This document shows, in pieces, positions 52,865 through 61,530 of a stretch of 64,000 nucleotides of DNA; positions within the stretch are counted from its first letter, which is position 1, and every line of letters begins with the position of its first letter. The stretch comes from an uncultured Flavobacteriaceae bacterium. Its GTDB lineage: Bacteria > Bacteroidota > Bacteroidia > Flavobacteriales > Flavobacteriaceae. The position numbers and the translations under genes were made by a program. The DNA lies in assembly GCA_947500575.1 (NCBI GenBank), contig CANMSI010000001.1, forward strand, positions 806,001-870,000. The letters are read 5' to 3'. Below the pieces are notes generated by a model. The model was given only the letters and a program-made list of their open reading frames with translations, ran no database searches and was not told the DNA's origin.

Positions 52865-54016
52865 CTAGTCATTAAATAGCTCTTCTCCTAAATTAAAGGT
52901 CAATGAAAAACGAAGTGTATTTTCTAGTGGGTTTCTAACTTGAGAGGAAGAGAACAAATAAGATAAGTCTATTTGGGTAGCTTTAAATTTAAAACCAGCC
53001 CCAAGTGTAAAGAATTTACGAGATCCTTTTTCTTCACTTTCGTTAAAGTATCCTGTACGGAGCATAAAGGAATCTTGATAAACATATTCAGCACCCAGAG
53101 CCCAAGTAAACTCTTTTAACTCTTCACTAAAACCATCAGGAGCATCCCCAAAAGATTCAAAAACACCATTTAAGAAACTAATGTCTTGGTATTCCGCATT
53201 ATCATCAGCATCTACATCACCATCACCATCAAAGTCTCTTGGTGTAGGGACTAATAACTTATTAAATTCTGTTGTAATTCCTAATACATTGTCTTGATCC
53301 AAAATAAAATCAAAACCTACTCCTAACTTCATATTGGTGGGTAGAAAGTTTTCTTGCCCTCCTTCATCATATTGGATTTTACCTCCGAGATTTGAAAGGT
53401 TAAAACCTGCTCTCCAACGACCATCAAAGCTATTATAGGCAACTTCTCTTGATCTATAAAAACCAGATATATCTACTGCAAAAGAACTGGCAGCTTGAGA
53501 ATCTGTTGCATTATCTGCTTGAGGGATTCTTAGGTTAGACCTTATAAATCTACCTCCTACCGACATGGAGAATTGATCACTTAACTTTAAAGCATAGGAA
53601 CCATCCAATGCCAGTTCGTTCGGTTTTGCTAGCGTTCCTGGATCATTCGCAAACTGTCTTAACTCTATTTCACCAAGGGTAAAATAACGCAGACTTATGG
53701 CAAAGGCACTTCTATCGTCAATCTTATTGTAAAAATTTGCATTCAATAAGGAGATATCCGTAATAATACTTTCCAAATAAGGTGTGTAACTAAGACCTAT
53801 TCCTATTTTTCTTTCTGCAAAAGCGTATTTCGCTGGATTCCATTGTTGAGAAAAGGCATCTACAGAAGTAGCAACCCCTATATCTCCCATACCAGCAGCT
53901 CTGGCATCAGCGGCAATTGTCAAAAAAGGAACAGCTGTTGTAATTACCCTATCTTCTTGCGCAGCTACTTTGCAAACCATCATCGTAAACAAAGCTAGTG
54001 TCAATAATTTTTTCAT
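52865..54016 (-). CDS. porV: Type IX secretion outer-membrane protein PorV
   Basis: The protein (383 residues) matches PorV/LptO: a signal peptide ending KVAAQ, the conserved start TTAVPFLTIAADARAAGMGDIGVA and QWNPAKYAFA, a beta-barrel, and FGDAPDGFSEELKEFTWA near the C-terminus. PorV shuttles T9SS cargo from the secretion pore to the sortase PorU. An unusual insertion, DFDGDGDVDADDN (261-273), has the DxDGDGxxD pattern of a calcium-binding EF-hand-like loop and would be extracellular. It is transcribed away from gldJ; porU, which usually sits between them, is not here. Confidence 0.93.
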   Translation of the reverse strand: MKKLLTLALFTMMVCKVAAQEDRVITTAVPFLTIAADARAAGMGDIGVATSVDAFSQQWNPAKYAFAERKIGIGLSYTPYLESIITDISLLNANFYNKIDDRSAFAISLRYFTLGEIELRQFANDPGTLAKPNELALDGSYALKLSDQFSMSVGGRFIRSNLRIPQADNATDSQAASSFAVDISGFYRSREVAYNSFDGRWRAGFNLSNLGGKIQYDEGGQENFLPTNMKLGVGFDFILDQDNVLGITTEFNKLLVPTPRDFDGDGDVDADDNAEYQDISFLNGVFESFGDAPDGFSEELKEFTWALGAEYVYQDSFMLRTGYFNESEEKGSRKFFTLGAGFKFKATQIDLSYLFSSSQVRNPLENTLRFSLTFNLGEELFND

Positions 54017-54436
54017 TTCTTCGCGTAAAATTTAGTTGGATTCAAAAGTCGAACAATATTATTAATCCTACAAATTAATCAGTTGTATTACATGTAAACG
54101 CCCTTTTCGGGAATATCTTGTGCAAAACAGCGACAATTTTTAGCGCTATGCTGTGATAGGTACTTGTGCTACAACTATGGACAAGCAAAATATGTAAAAT
54201 TCACCTGATAAATATCACGACCAACTCTTTTTTTTCAGAATTCCCTTAAAAGAAACCATTAGACCATACTATAATGCTTTTTAAAGCGTTATTCCTGTAA
54301 GCCGTGTTTGCTTATTGACTATTGTTCAAAAATATTTTTAAAGTGATAAAATATTATGAATAAATCATCGTTTTATAAGCCGAAAGTGACACAAACTAAT
54401 TAAAAATAAGAATCACAAACTGCCTTAGTCGTAGTT
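54017..54436. other. Gene-free spacer between porV and gldJ
   Basis: This spacer of about 420 bp has stops in all frames at short intervals and no ORF over about 30 codons. It holds the divergent promoters of porV and gldJ. No porU remnant was recognisable by translating the minus strand. An AT-rich stretch at 54330-54420 may act as a promoter UP element. I see no repeats or strong hairpins. Confidence 0.6.
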
Positions 54437-54444
54437 TATATTTG
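54437..54444 (+). promoter_or_regulatory. -7 box of the gldJ promoter
   Basis: TATATTTG, a full TAnnTTTG match, lies 16 bp before the gldJ ATG, giving a short leader. Confidence 0.55.
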
Positions 54445-54460
54445 AACTCAAGTCCTAATT

Positions 54461-56128
54461 ATGAAAAAACAATTTATCAAGGTTGTACTCTCTACTTTAG
54501 TGGTCGCAGTAAGTATTTCAAGTTGTAAGAAGACTTCTTCCTCTAAAAATGTTTCAAGAGCGACAGGATGGAAGATTAACGCCAAAGAAGGTGGCTTTCA
54601 GTACAATTCAGACTTTAAGGAGCAAGAGACTGCTCCAGGTTTGGTTTTTATTGAAGGTGGTACGTTTACAAAAGGTAAAGTACAAGATGACGTAATGCAC
54701 GATTGGAATAATACTCCAACTTCGCAACACGTTCAATCTTTTTATATGGATGAAACAGAGGTTACCAATGTAATGTACTTGGAATATTTGGATTATCTTA
54801 AAAGTGTATACCCGCCAGAAAACCCTAAGTATGCAAATATTTATACAGGTGCGCTTCCTGATACTTTGGTTTGGAGAAACCGATTAGGATTTAACGAAAC
54901 CATGACTAACAACTACTTAAGACATCCTGCTTACGCAGAGTATCCAGTAGTAGGTGTTAACTGGGTGCAAGCAGTTCAATTTGCAGAATGGCGTACAGAC
55001 CGTGTAAATGAGTCCATGCTAGAAAGAGAAGGATATCTTGCAAAAGATGCCAAATACCAAGCCTTAAGCGGTGAGGTAGAAGGAACCTTTAGTACTGAAG
55101 CATATCTTAACAGACCTGAGTCTGTATATAATGGACAGATTGATTCCCTACAGGGAAAAAAGAAGAAAGACTCTGTGTCTACTTTTGCTAAAAGAAGTAG
55201 TGGTGTAATTACACCAGAATATAGACTTCCTACAGAAACTGAATGGGAGTATGCTGCACAAGCGCTTTCAGGTTCTAGAGAATACAATAACTACAGAGGT
55301 AGAAAAAAATATCCTTGGGAAGGTGACTATACCAGAAACGGACAACGTGTAGGTAGAGGTGACCAATTGGCTAACTTTAAACAAGGAAAAGGTGACTACG
55401 GCGGAATTGCTGGATGGTCTGATGATGGTGCTGATATTACTGCAGAAGTAAAATCGTACAAGCCAAATGATTTAGGGTTATATGATATGGCTGGTAATGT
55501 TGCCGAATGGGTAGCGGATGTATACAGACCTATTGTAGATGACGAAATTAGTGACTTCAACTACTATAGAGGAAACATCTACATGAAAACAGCTATTGGT
55601 GAGGATGGTAAAGTAAACGTACTTAGAGATTCTATTGTTTATGACACCCTTCCAAACGGAAAAATAGTTGCTGTCAACTTGCCTGGAGAAATTGCCATGG
55701 TACCGGTAGATGAAAACGAGACGTATTTAAGAACCAACTTCTCTACTAGTGATAACAGATCTTATAGAGATGGAGAGCCAGGATCTTCTAGATTCTATGA
55801 TCGTTTCAATGACGAAGATGGAGAAGAAATTGATGATAATAAAAGAGTATACAACTCCCCTAAGCATTCCGTAGAGAAAGATTCTCTTGGAAACTTGGTA
55901 AGAGAATATGATAAATCTAATAATAGAACTACCCTTATCAATGACGAAGTACGTGTATTCAAAGGAGGTTCTTGGAGAGACAGAGCATATTGGTTAGACC
56001 CAGCGCAACGTAGATACTTACCACAGTATATGGCAACAGATTATATTGGCTTCAGATGTGCAATGTCTAGAGTAGGTTCTAAGTCAAAAACAAAAAACAA
56101 AACCGTACGCGGTAAGAAAGCCAAATAA
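54461..56128 (+). CDS. gldJ: Gliding motility / T9SS lipoprotein GldJ
   Basis: The protein (555 residues) has a lipoprotein signal peptide (Cys22 in VSISSC) and an FGE-sulfatase-like domain: GLVFIEGGTFTKGK, SFYMDETEVTNVMYLEYLDYL, PVVGVNWVQAVQFAEWR, LPTETEWEYAAQAL, DMAGNVAEWVADVY and FKGGSWRDRAYWLDPAQRRYL. This is the signature of GldJ and GldK; the start GWKINAKEGGFQYNSDFKEQETAPGL marks GldJ. GldJ anchors in the outer membrane, stabilises GldK and forms the helical track component of gliding. It is followed by a terminator, then murF, a conserved order. Confidence 0.95.
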   Translation: MKKQFIKVVLSTLVVAVSISSCKKTSSSKNVSRATGWKINAKEGGFQYNSDFKEQETAPGLVFIEGGTFTKGKVQDDVMHDWNNTPTSQHVQSFYMDETEVTNVMYLEYLDYLKSVYPPENPKYANIYTGALPDTLVWRNRLGFNETMTNNYLRHPAYAEYPVVGVNWVQAVQFAEWRTDRVNESMLEREGYLAKDAKYQALSGEVEGTFSTEAYLNRPESVYNGQIDSLQGKKKKDSVSTFAKRSSGVITPEYRLPTETEWEYAAQALSGSREYNNYRGRKKYPWEGDYTRNGQRVGRGDQLANFKQGKGDYGGIAGWSDDGADITAEVKSYKPNDLGLYDMAGNVAEWVADVYRPIVDDEISDFNYYRGNIYMKTAIGEDGKVNVLRDSIVYDTLPNGKIVAVNLPGEIAMVPVDENETYLRTNFSTSDNRSYRDGEPGSSRFYDRFNDEDGEEIDDNKRVYNSPKHSVEKDSLGNLVREYDKSNNRTTLINDEVRVFKGGSWRDRAYWLDPAQRRYLPQYMATDYIGFRCAMSRVGSKSKTKNKTVRGKKAK

Positions 56129-56148
56129 ACTTTCAAAAAAAATACGAA

Positions 56149-56178
56149 AAAAAAGCCCTTTTAAAAAGGGCTTTTTTT
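56149..56178. terminator. Terminator between gldJ and murF
   Basis: GCCC-TTTT and AAAA-GGGC arms (56155-56162, 56164-56171) form a hairpin, with an A-run before and TTTTTTT after. It ends the gldJ transcript 20 bp after its stop, so murF must have some read-through or its own promoter in the 14 bp that remain. Confidence 0.8.
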
Positions 56179-56191
56179 ATATCTTGGTTTT

Positions 56192-57466
56192 ATGACAATA
56201 GCATCACTCTACGAGCACTTTCTTGCCCATCCTAATATATGTACCGACACACGACAAATTACAAAAGACGGTATCTTTTTTGCTCTTAAAGGAGATAATT
56301 TTAATGGGAATGCCTATGCCTCTGAAGCGTTAGAAAAAGGAGCAGCATATGCAATAATAGATGAAGAAGTTTACAATACTTCTGACCGCACCCTTCTTAC
56401 AACTAATGTTCTTGAAACACTTCAACAACTCAGTAATTATCACAGAAGAAAATCCAACGCAAAAGTAATTTCGCTTACTGGGAGTAATGGAAAAACTACT
56501 ACCAAAGAACTAATCCATGAAGTCCTCTCAAAAAAATATAGGACCATTGCTACTAGGGGTAACTTAAACAATCACATTGGAGTACCCTTAACCCTACTTT
56601 CAATAAAAGAGGATACCGAAATAGCGATTGTAGAAATGGGGGCTAACCATCAAAAAGAGATTGCATTCCTTTGCTCGCTTGCCGAGCCCGACTTTGGCTA
56701 TATCACCAACTTTGGAAAGGCGCATTTGGAAGGTTTTGGCGGTGTAGAAGGAGTTATTAAAGGCAAAAGTGAGTTATACGATTATTTAATAGAAAATGGA
56801 AAATCTATCTTCTTAAATGCAGACGATCCCATCCAAGAAGAAAAGCTAAAAACCTATGTGAAGAAGTTTGGATTTAGTGAAAATAACCATCAATATTATC
56901 AGATTTCTTTAATAGCGGCTGATCCTTTTGTGCAACTACGAGTAGAAGAATATAACATTGCTTCCCAACTTATTGGTCGTTATAATTTTTCTAATTGCTG
57001 CGCGGCAGTTTTAATGGGTAAATATTTTAATGTAGCACTATCCGATATTAAAAAAGCTATCGCTGAATATGTACCAGAAAACAATCGTTCACAATTGATT
57101 GAAAAAAATGGGCATCACATAATTCTAGATGCCTACAACGCAAATCCATCGAGCATGCACGCTGCCTTGGAAACGTTTAAAGCCCTGAAAGGAAATCCTA
57201 AAATGGTATTCCTCGGTGATATGTTTGAATTAGGGGAGACTGCTACCGAAGAACATCAAAGCATAGCAGATTTAGCGCATAGCATGAATTTTGAAAATGC
57301 CTTTCTTATTGGAGAGAATTTCAATAGAACCAATTCAAAACTTCAAAAATTTGAATCTTTTAATGCTTTAAAGGAAGTTATTCAAAAGCAGTCACTGCCC
57401 AAAAGCACTATTCTTATCAAGGGATCTAGAGGAATGGCACTGGAGCGTTTATTGGATATCTTATAA
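56192..57466 (+). CDS. murF: UDP-MurNAc-tripeptide:D-Ala-D-Ala ligase MurF
   Basis: A Mur ligase of 424 residues: the ATP loop SLTGSNGKTTTKELIHEVL, the TRGNLNNHIGVPLTLL block typical of MurF, EMGANHQKEIAFLC, and the C-terminal DAYNANPSSMHAALETF block. It adds D-Ala-D-Ala to the UDP-MurNAc-tripeptide, the last cytoplasmic step of peptidoglycan precursor synthesis. It lies directly after gldJ, a conserved flavobacterial neighbour pair, and 51 bp before folC. Confidence 0.96.
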   Translation: MTIASLYEHFLAHPNICTDTRQITKDGIFFALKGDNFNGNAYASEALEKGAAYAIIDEEVYNTSDRTLLTTNVLETLQQLSNYHRRKSNAKVISLTGSNGKTTTKELIHEVLSKKYRTIATRGNLNNHIGVPLTLLSIKEDTEIAIVEMGANHQKEIAFLCSLAEPDFGYITNFGKAHLEGFGGVEGVIKGKSELYDYLIENGKSIFLNADDPIQEEKLKTYVKKFGFSENNHQYYQISLIAADPFVQLRVEEYNIASQLIGRYNFSNCCAAVLMGKYFNVALSDIKKAIAEYVPENNRSQLIEKNGHHIILDAYNANPSSMHAALETFKALKGNPKMVFLGDMFELGETATEEHQSIADLAHSMNFENAFLIGENFNRTNSKLQKFESFNALKEVIQKQSLPKSTILIKGSRGMALERLLDIL

Positions 57467-57517
57467 AACAATCGCATTCTAAGTTTTATGTACTTTTACA
57501 TCCAATATAGTTAAAGC

Positions 57518-58729
57518 ATGACCTACCAAGAGACCGTTGAATGGATGTTTGTTCAACTTCCAATGTATCAAGAAATAGGAAAAACCGCGTTCAATGGAAA
57601 ATTGGATAATATTTTAAAGCTTTGTGCTCATCTTGGGCATCCAGAGACTCAATTTAAATCTATCCATGTTGCAGGAACTAATGGCAAAGGGTCTAGCAGT
57701 CATATGCTGGCTTCTATTCTGCAAGAAGCAGGATATAAGGTTGGGCTTTATACTTCTCCACATTTAAAAGATTTTAGAGAACGCATTCGTATCAACGGAC
57801 TTTCTATTAGTGAAAGTGATGTTGTTACTTTTATAAAAGAACATAGGTCTATTTTTGATGACCTACAATTATCCTTTTTTGAAATGACTGTTGGGATGGC
57901 TTTTTCTCATTTTGCTAAGGAAAAAGTAGATATTGCTATCATAGAGGTTGGTTTAGGAGGCAGGTTAGATTCTACGAACATTATTCAACCAGAGGTAGCT
58001 CTTATCACTAATATAGGCTATGACCATATGAACTTGCTAGGAAATAGCCTGGAAGAAATTGCAAGGGAAAAAGCAGGTATTATCAAAAAAGAAACACCTG
58101 TTGTTGTTAGTGAGTACCAAGAAGATATTGCAATGGTGTTTAAAGAGGTAGCAAAAAAACATAATGCCCCTTTGGTATTTGCTAGTGAACTAAAAACAAA
58201 CCAATATCGAACCTCACTTTTGGGTAATTACCAATCTAAAAATATAAAGGGTGTGATAGCAGTTTTAAAACGACTTCCGAATTTTGAGATCCGTGAAGAA
58301 CACATTGTGGCTGGCCTTTTAGATGTTGTTAAAAATACGCATTTAATGGGTAGATGGCAATTGCTAAGAGACAAGCCGCAAGTGATTTGCGATACAGCCC
58401 ACAATAGTGAAGGACTTGCTTTGGTAATTGCGCAACTCCAAGAACAGTTAAAAGGCGATTTACACTTTATCTTAGGTTTTGTTAAAGACAAAAATTTGGA
58501 TGCAGTATTCCCTCTTTTTCCAAAAAAAGCGACTTATTACTTCTGTGCTCCCAAGATTAGAAGAAGTTTAGCTGTTTCTATTCTAAAAGAAAAGGCTGAG
58601 CATTACGGAATAAAAGGAAATAGTTTTCCATCTGTAAATGAAGCATATAAGGCAGCCTTAGCGGATGCTTCCGTGGATGATTTAATATTTATTGGGGGCA
58701 GTAATTTTACAGTTGCGGAAGTCCTGTAA
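57518..58729 (+). CDS. folC: Folylpolyglutamate synthase / dihydrofolate synthase FolC
   Basis: The protein has 403 residues with the FolC ATP motif VAGTNGKGSSSHMLASIL, the TSPHLKDFRERIRING segment, IIEVGLGGRLDSTNII and ICDTAHNSEGL. It adds glutamate to folates, and in bacteria also joins dihydropteroate to glutamate. Same strand as murF; these two ligases share the Mur-type fold but not a pathway. The tRNA-Val gene begins 84 bp downstream. Confidence 0.94.
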   Translation: MTYQETVEWMFVQLPMYQEIGKTAFNGKLDNILKLCAHLGHPETQFKSIHVAGTNGKGSSSHMLASILQEAGYKVGLYTSPHLKDFRERIRINGLSISESDVVTFIKEHRSIFDDLQLSFFEMTVGMAFSHFAKEKVDIAIIEVGLGGRLDSTNIIQPEVALITNIGYDHMNLLGNSLEEIAREKAGIIKKETPVVVSEYQEDIAMVFKEVAKKHNAPLVFASELKTNQYRTSLLGNYQSKNIKGVIAVLKRLPNFEIREEHIVAGLLDVVKNTHLMGRWQLLRDKPQVICDTAHNSEGLALVIAQLQEQLKGDLHFILGFVKDKNLDAVFPLFPKKATYYFCAPKIRRSLAVSILKEKAEHYGIKGNSFPSVNEAYKAALADASVDDLIFIGGSNFTVAEVL

Positions 58730-58813
58730 TATTTTCCATTTTTTTCTTTTGGAGAAATAAAAACTATCCTATATTTGCACTCCCTATGAAACAATAGGGA
58801 TTCTTATTGAAGA

Positions 58814-58888
58814 GGGCTCTTAGCTCAGTTGGTTCAGAGCACCTGCCTTACAAGCAGGGGGTCACTGGTTCGAATCCAGTAGGGCCCA
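58814..58888 (+). tRNA. tRNA-Val (anticodon TAC)
   Basis: A complete 75-base cloverleaf without an encoded CCA. The acceptor stem pairs GGGCTCT with AGGGCCC (one T-G pair). The D arm contains AGCTCAGTTGGTTCAGAGC. The anticodon stem CCTGC / GCAGG encloses loop CTTACAA with anticodon TAC (valine, reads GUA/GUG). The T arm is CTGG-TTCGAAT-CCAG. The discriminator is A. Confidence 0.95.
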
Positions 58889-58896
58889 CATCAAGT

Positions 58897-58927
58897 AAAA
58901 AACCCGTGCGCATTGCACGGGTTTTTT
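58897..58927. terminator. Bidirectional terminator after tRNA-Val(TAC)
   Basis: A 13-bp perfect stem (AAAAAACCCGTGC / GCACGGGTTTTTT) with loop GCATT gives U-tracts on both strands. It ends the tRNA transcript and overlaps the stop codon of the converging acyltransferase gene. Confidence 0.88.
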
Positions 58928-60036
58928 TATTTCACAAAGAATTTTCTTATTGGTAAAATATACGCTATCCCCTTTTGTCTTAAGCCGGGCATATACTTCT
59001 CATACATCAAAGCAATTCCAGTACATCCAACCAAAAATAACGCCGCACCCGCAATTGTCCATGGAAGGGATAAGGAATGGTATAGATAACGTGTAAGTCC
59101 ATACCCAAAAACGCTACCATATAAAACAATAGAATGTACCACAAAAATGGAAAGTGTATTACTGCCTATTTTATCAATCAGATCGTGTCTTAAAAAAGAT
59201 TTACCACTCATAAAAACTGCAAAAGCTACCAACACGTCACCCAAACGAATAAATAAATAGTTATTGGTATGTACACCTCTAGCAACCATTGCATCGGTAA
59301 GCATTTCTGGGTTCAAAAAGAAATTAGAAAAAATATAAATCATAGAAGCTCCTATGATAAAAGTTGTACCAATAGCCATCGGATAAAAATTCACATGACT
59401 TCCATATCGCTTAAACAGCACAGCTAAAAACCCACCAAAGGCCGCATATCCAAACCAAGGGAAAATAGTAAAAACAGAGCCATTTGCTTCTGTAAAATAA
59501 TTTGCAAGTATGGAAGGAAGAAATGAATAATTCCATTGATCATAGGTAGTTTTCAATACAAAAGAAAACATACTGATTACGAATAAGAGCGCTGGAAATA
59601 CATATTTTCTCTTAGAAAAAGATATCAGGTATATCCCAACAATTAGGATAAGAGACACACCAATGCATTGCAAAACATGCACCACATAAAACGAAGAGTT
59701 AAGAGAGCCTGCTAATACACCAGGGATATACAACTGTAAAAAATGACCTAGTAGTACCAATTGAATACCTCTCCGAATGCCTTTTCGAACCCTGGGGTTC
59801 TGCCATCCACCTGCACATTTTTTTAGCAAAAGATAGGTAAATATAAAACCAGAAACGGTGAAAAATAAAGGAGCCGTGACTCCCCTAAAGTAATTCCAAA
59901 AAAAATAAACGTAACTACTTTCGTTTTTTAAAGCAGGAGCTAATAAAGCTTCTATAAAATGCCCTTGCAACATCATCAAAATTGCACAGGCACGCATAGC
60001 ATCTATAAAAAACAATCTGTTTGTCTTGGAATTCAT
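58927..60036 (-). CDS. DUF1624 / HGSNAT-like membrane acyltransferase
   Basis: The 369-residue membrane protein has about ten helices and begins RLFFIDAMRACAILMMLQGHFIEALL. The helix-1 His (LQGHF) after an RxxAILMM segment is the signature of the heparan-glucosaminide N-acetyltransferase / DUF1624 family, which transfers acyl groups across the membrane. A second block is FRGVTAPLFFTVSGFIFTYLLLKK. The substrate is unknown; modification of a cell-wall or lipid glycan is possible. Single gene, converging on the tRNA. Confidence 0.78.
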   Translation of the reverse strand: MNSKTNRLFFIDAMRACAILMMLQGHFIEALLAPALKNESSYVYFFWNYFRGVTAPLFFTVSGFIFTYLLLKKCAGGWQNPRVRKGIRRGIQLVLLGHFLQLYIPGVLAGSLNSSFYVVHVLQCIGVSLILIVGIYLISFSKRKYVFPALLFVISMFSFVLKTTYDQWNYSFLPSILANYFTEANGSVFTIFPWFGYAAFGGFLAVLFKRYGSHVNFYPMAIGTTFIIGASMIYIFSNFFLNPEMLTDAMVARGVHTNNYLFIRLGDVLVAFAVFMSGKSFLRHDLIDKIGSNTLSIFVVHSIVLYGSVFGYGLTRYLYHSLSLPWTIAGAALFLVGCTGIALMYEKYMPGLRQKGIAYILPIRKFFVK

Positions 60037-60195
60037 ACAATAGCGTTGGTAATATATACTGCTAAAAGGGTTGGTTGGACTATCTGCTGATGAAAGTACA
60101 TAAATTTTGATGAGTTTATAGAATAAATAATAAGGTGCTTTGATATGTTTTAAGTTGTATTTATATTCCTATTTTACAAACCTCAACCTATTCAT

Positions 60196-60735
60196 ATGAG
60201 AAAGTGTCTTTATTTTATGATTATCAGCCTAGGTATATCAATGTCCATGCAAGGGCAAACCACTATCAAAACAAAGAGCGCTTTCACAAAAATGTATCTA
60301 CCAGTTTGGCAAGAAGCTACGGAGCATTGCTTAGCAGTTGCAGAGGCCATGCCGGCAGATTTGTATGCATATAAGCCAACAAGCCTAAGTAAAACATTTG
60401 CAGAACAAATGGTGCATATTGCAGCGGCGGGAGAATTACTTACCAAAAGATATGTTCAAGGCATGGAAGTAACACCTAACACTCCTGATGCATCTAAAAT
60501 GACGAAGACAGAGATTATAGCCCTGCTTCAAAAGAGTTTTGCCTATACCACAAAGGTAATCCAAACCATTGAACAAGAACAGTTGGATGAACTTTGTATT
60601 ATGTACCATAGTAAAAATGAAGTTAGTAGGGCTTTTGCACTCTTCTATGTGCAAGACCATATGGCCAATCACCGGGCAAAAGCTAATTTATATATCCGAA
60701 TGAACAACATAAATCCGCCAGCATACACCTGGTAA
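60196..60735 (+). CDS. Exported DinB-family protein
   Basis: This 179-residue protein has a signal peptide (ending MSMQGQ), then a DinB four-helix pattern: WQEATEHCLAVAEAMPADLYAYKP, FAEQMVHIAAAGELL with the first His, and YVQDHMANHRAKANLYIRMNN with the last two His of the metal triad. DinB-like proteins often act as thiol-dependent transferases or hydrolases with an unknown substrate. Export is unusual in most phyla but common in Bacteroidota members. Single gene. Confidence 0.82.
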   Translation: MRKCLYFMIISLGISMSMQGQTTIKTKSAFTKMYLPVWQEATEHCLAVAEAMPADLYAYKPTSLSKTFAEQMVHIAAAGELLTKRYVQGMEVTPNTPDASKMTKTEIIALLQKSFAYTTKVIQTIEQEQLDELCIMYHSKNEVSRAFALFYVQDHMANHRAKANLYIRMNNINPPAYTW

Positions 60736-60827
60736 ATTAGGTGTAAGAGGTGTTTAATAGCTATTCCTAATTCCCTATCTTTACCTACCACAATGTACAA
60801 CCCATTCCTAAATTAAAGCACGTTATA

Positions 60828-61274
60828 ATGAGCCTTCCAGATGCCTCCACTTCTTTTACCGAAATAGAAATTACAGTGCAGTGGGGAGATATGGATGCCG
60901 CACAACATGTAAACAATACCATTTATTTACGTTGGATGGAATCTGCCCGTTTGGCTATGTTTGAAAAAATGAATAAAGGAGAGATCGACTTTAATAAAGT
61001 AGGTCCTATTTTAGCATGGCAAGACTGCAAATATATCTTTCCGGTTACCTATCCAGACACGATTGTTTTGCATTATAATGTTACTGAAGTCAATGGTGAT
61101 AAAATAATGTGCGAAGGAAAAATGTACAGTAAAAAATACCAAAGGATTGTTGCTATAGGAAATACCTCCATAAAAGCATATGACTTTGTAGCGCTAAAAA
61201 AAGAAGATATCCCAAGTACGTGGATTAATGTAATTAAAGATTTTTATGGAGATTCCGTATTGGTAACTCCATAA
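60828..61274 (+). CDS. Acyl-CoA thioesterase (4HBT fold)
   Basis: The 148-residue hot-dog-fold enzyme has the 4-hydroxybenzoyl-CoA thioesterase motif VQWGDMDAAQHVNNTIYLRWMESARLAMF, in which the catalytic Asp lies in GDMDAAQHVNN. A second strand block is IVLHYNVTEVNGDKIM. It hydrolyses acyl-CoA thioesters, exact chain unknown. The tRNA-Val(GAC) gene begins 6 bp after its stop, so the tRNA may be made partly by read-through. Confidence 0.88.
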   Translation: MSLPDASTSFTEIEITVQWGDMDAAQHVNNTIYLRWMESARLAMFEKMNKGEIDFNKVGPILAWQDCKYIFPVTYPDTIVLHYNVTEVNGDKIMCEGKMYSKKYQRIVAIGNTSIKAYDFVALKKEDIPSTWINVIKDFYGDSVLVTP

Positions 61275-61280
61275 TTCTAA

Positions 61281-61355
61281 GGAGTGTTAGCTCAGTTGGT
61301 TTAGAGCACCGCCTTGACAGGGCGGGGGTCGTTGGTTCGAATCCAATACACTCCA
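61281..61355 (+). tRNA. tRNA-Val (anticodon GAC)
   Basis: A 75-base cloverleaf. The acceptor stem is GGAGTGT / ACACTCC, perfectly paired, with discriminator A and no encoded CCA. The D arm is AGCTCAGTTGGTTTAGAGC. The anticodon stem CCGCC / GGCGG encloses TTGACAG, anticodon GAC (valine, reads GUC/GUU). The T arm is GTTGG-TTCGAAT-CCAAT. Its last 16 bases plus 2 beyond are repeated exactly 163 bp downstream. Confidence 0.93.
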
Positions 61356-61520
61356 CATTTCAAAAACTGCTTATTCCTTAGCACTATTTAATATTCTTAA
61401 ATCAAGCTTGTTTGGATTTAAGAATATTAAATAGTGCAACAAGCAAAGCTTGTAAGTCTTTTGGAATGAGCATTTACCAAACTATGGATCACCGAAAAAG
61501 GTAATCCAATACACTCCACA
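61340..61520 (+). repeat. 18-bp direct repeat of the tRNA-Val 3' end (att-like)
   Basis: The 18-mer AATCCAATACACTCCACA at 61340-61357, covering the T-arm and acceptor 3' strand of tRNA-Val(GAC), is repeated exactly at 61503-61520. The 145 bp between copies holds no ORF with a start but two hairpins. A duplicated tRNA 3' end is the classical scar of integrase-mediated insertion, so this is either an att pair left by a deleted element or a duplication with other origin. Confidence 0.75.
61381..61437. repeat. Perfect 23-bp inverted repeat
   Basis: 61381-61403 and 61415-61437 are exact reverse complements (arms GCACTATTTAATATTC plus seven further bases) around an 11-base loop. A second small hairpin, ACAAGC-AAA-GCTTGT, follows at 61439-61453. 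The arms are AT-rich and there is no U-tract directly after, so this is not a standard intrinsic terminator, although it could still stop tRNA transcription. Confidence 0.8.
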
Positions 61521-61530
61521 AAATTTTGTT

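Noticed and set aside
61454-61530. Possible remnant of a small endonuclease gene downstream of tRNA-Val(GAC)
   Set aside because: One frame is open across the repeated tRNA end, but there is no start codon or recognisable motif, so no pseudogene is called.
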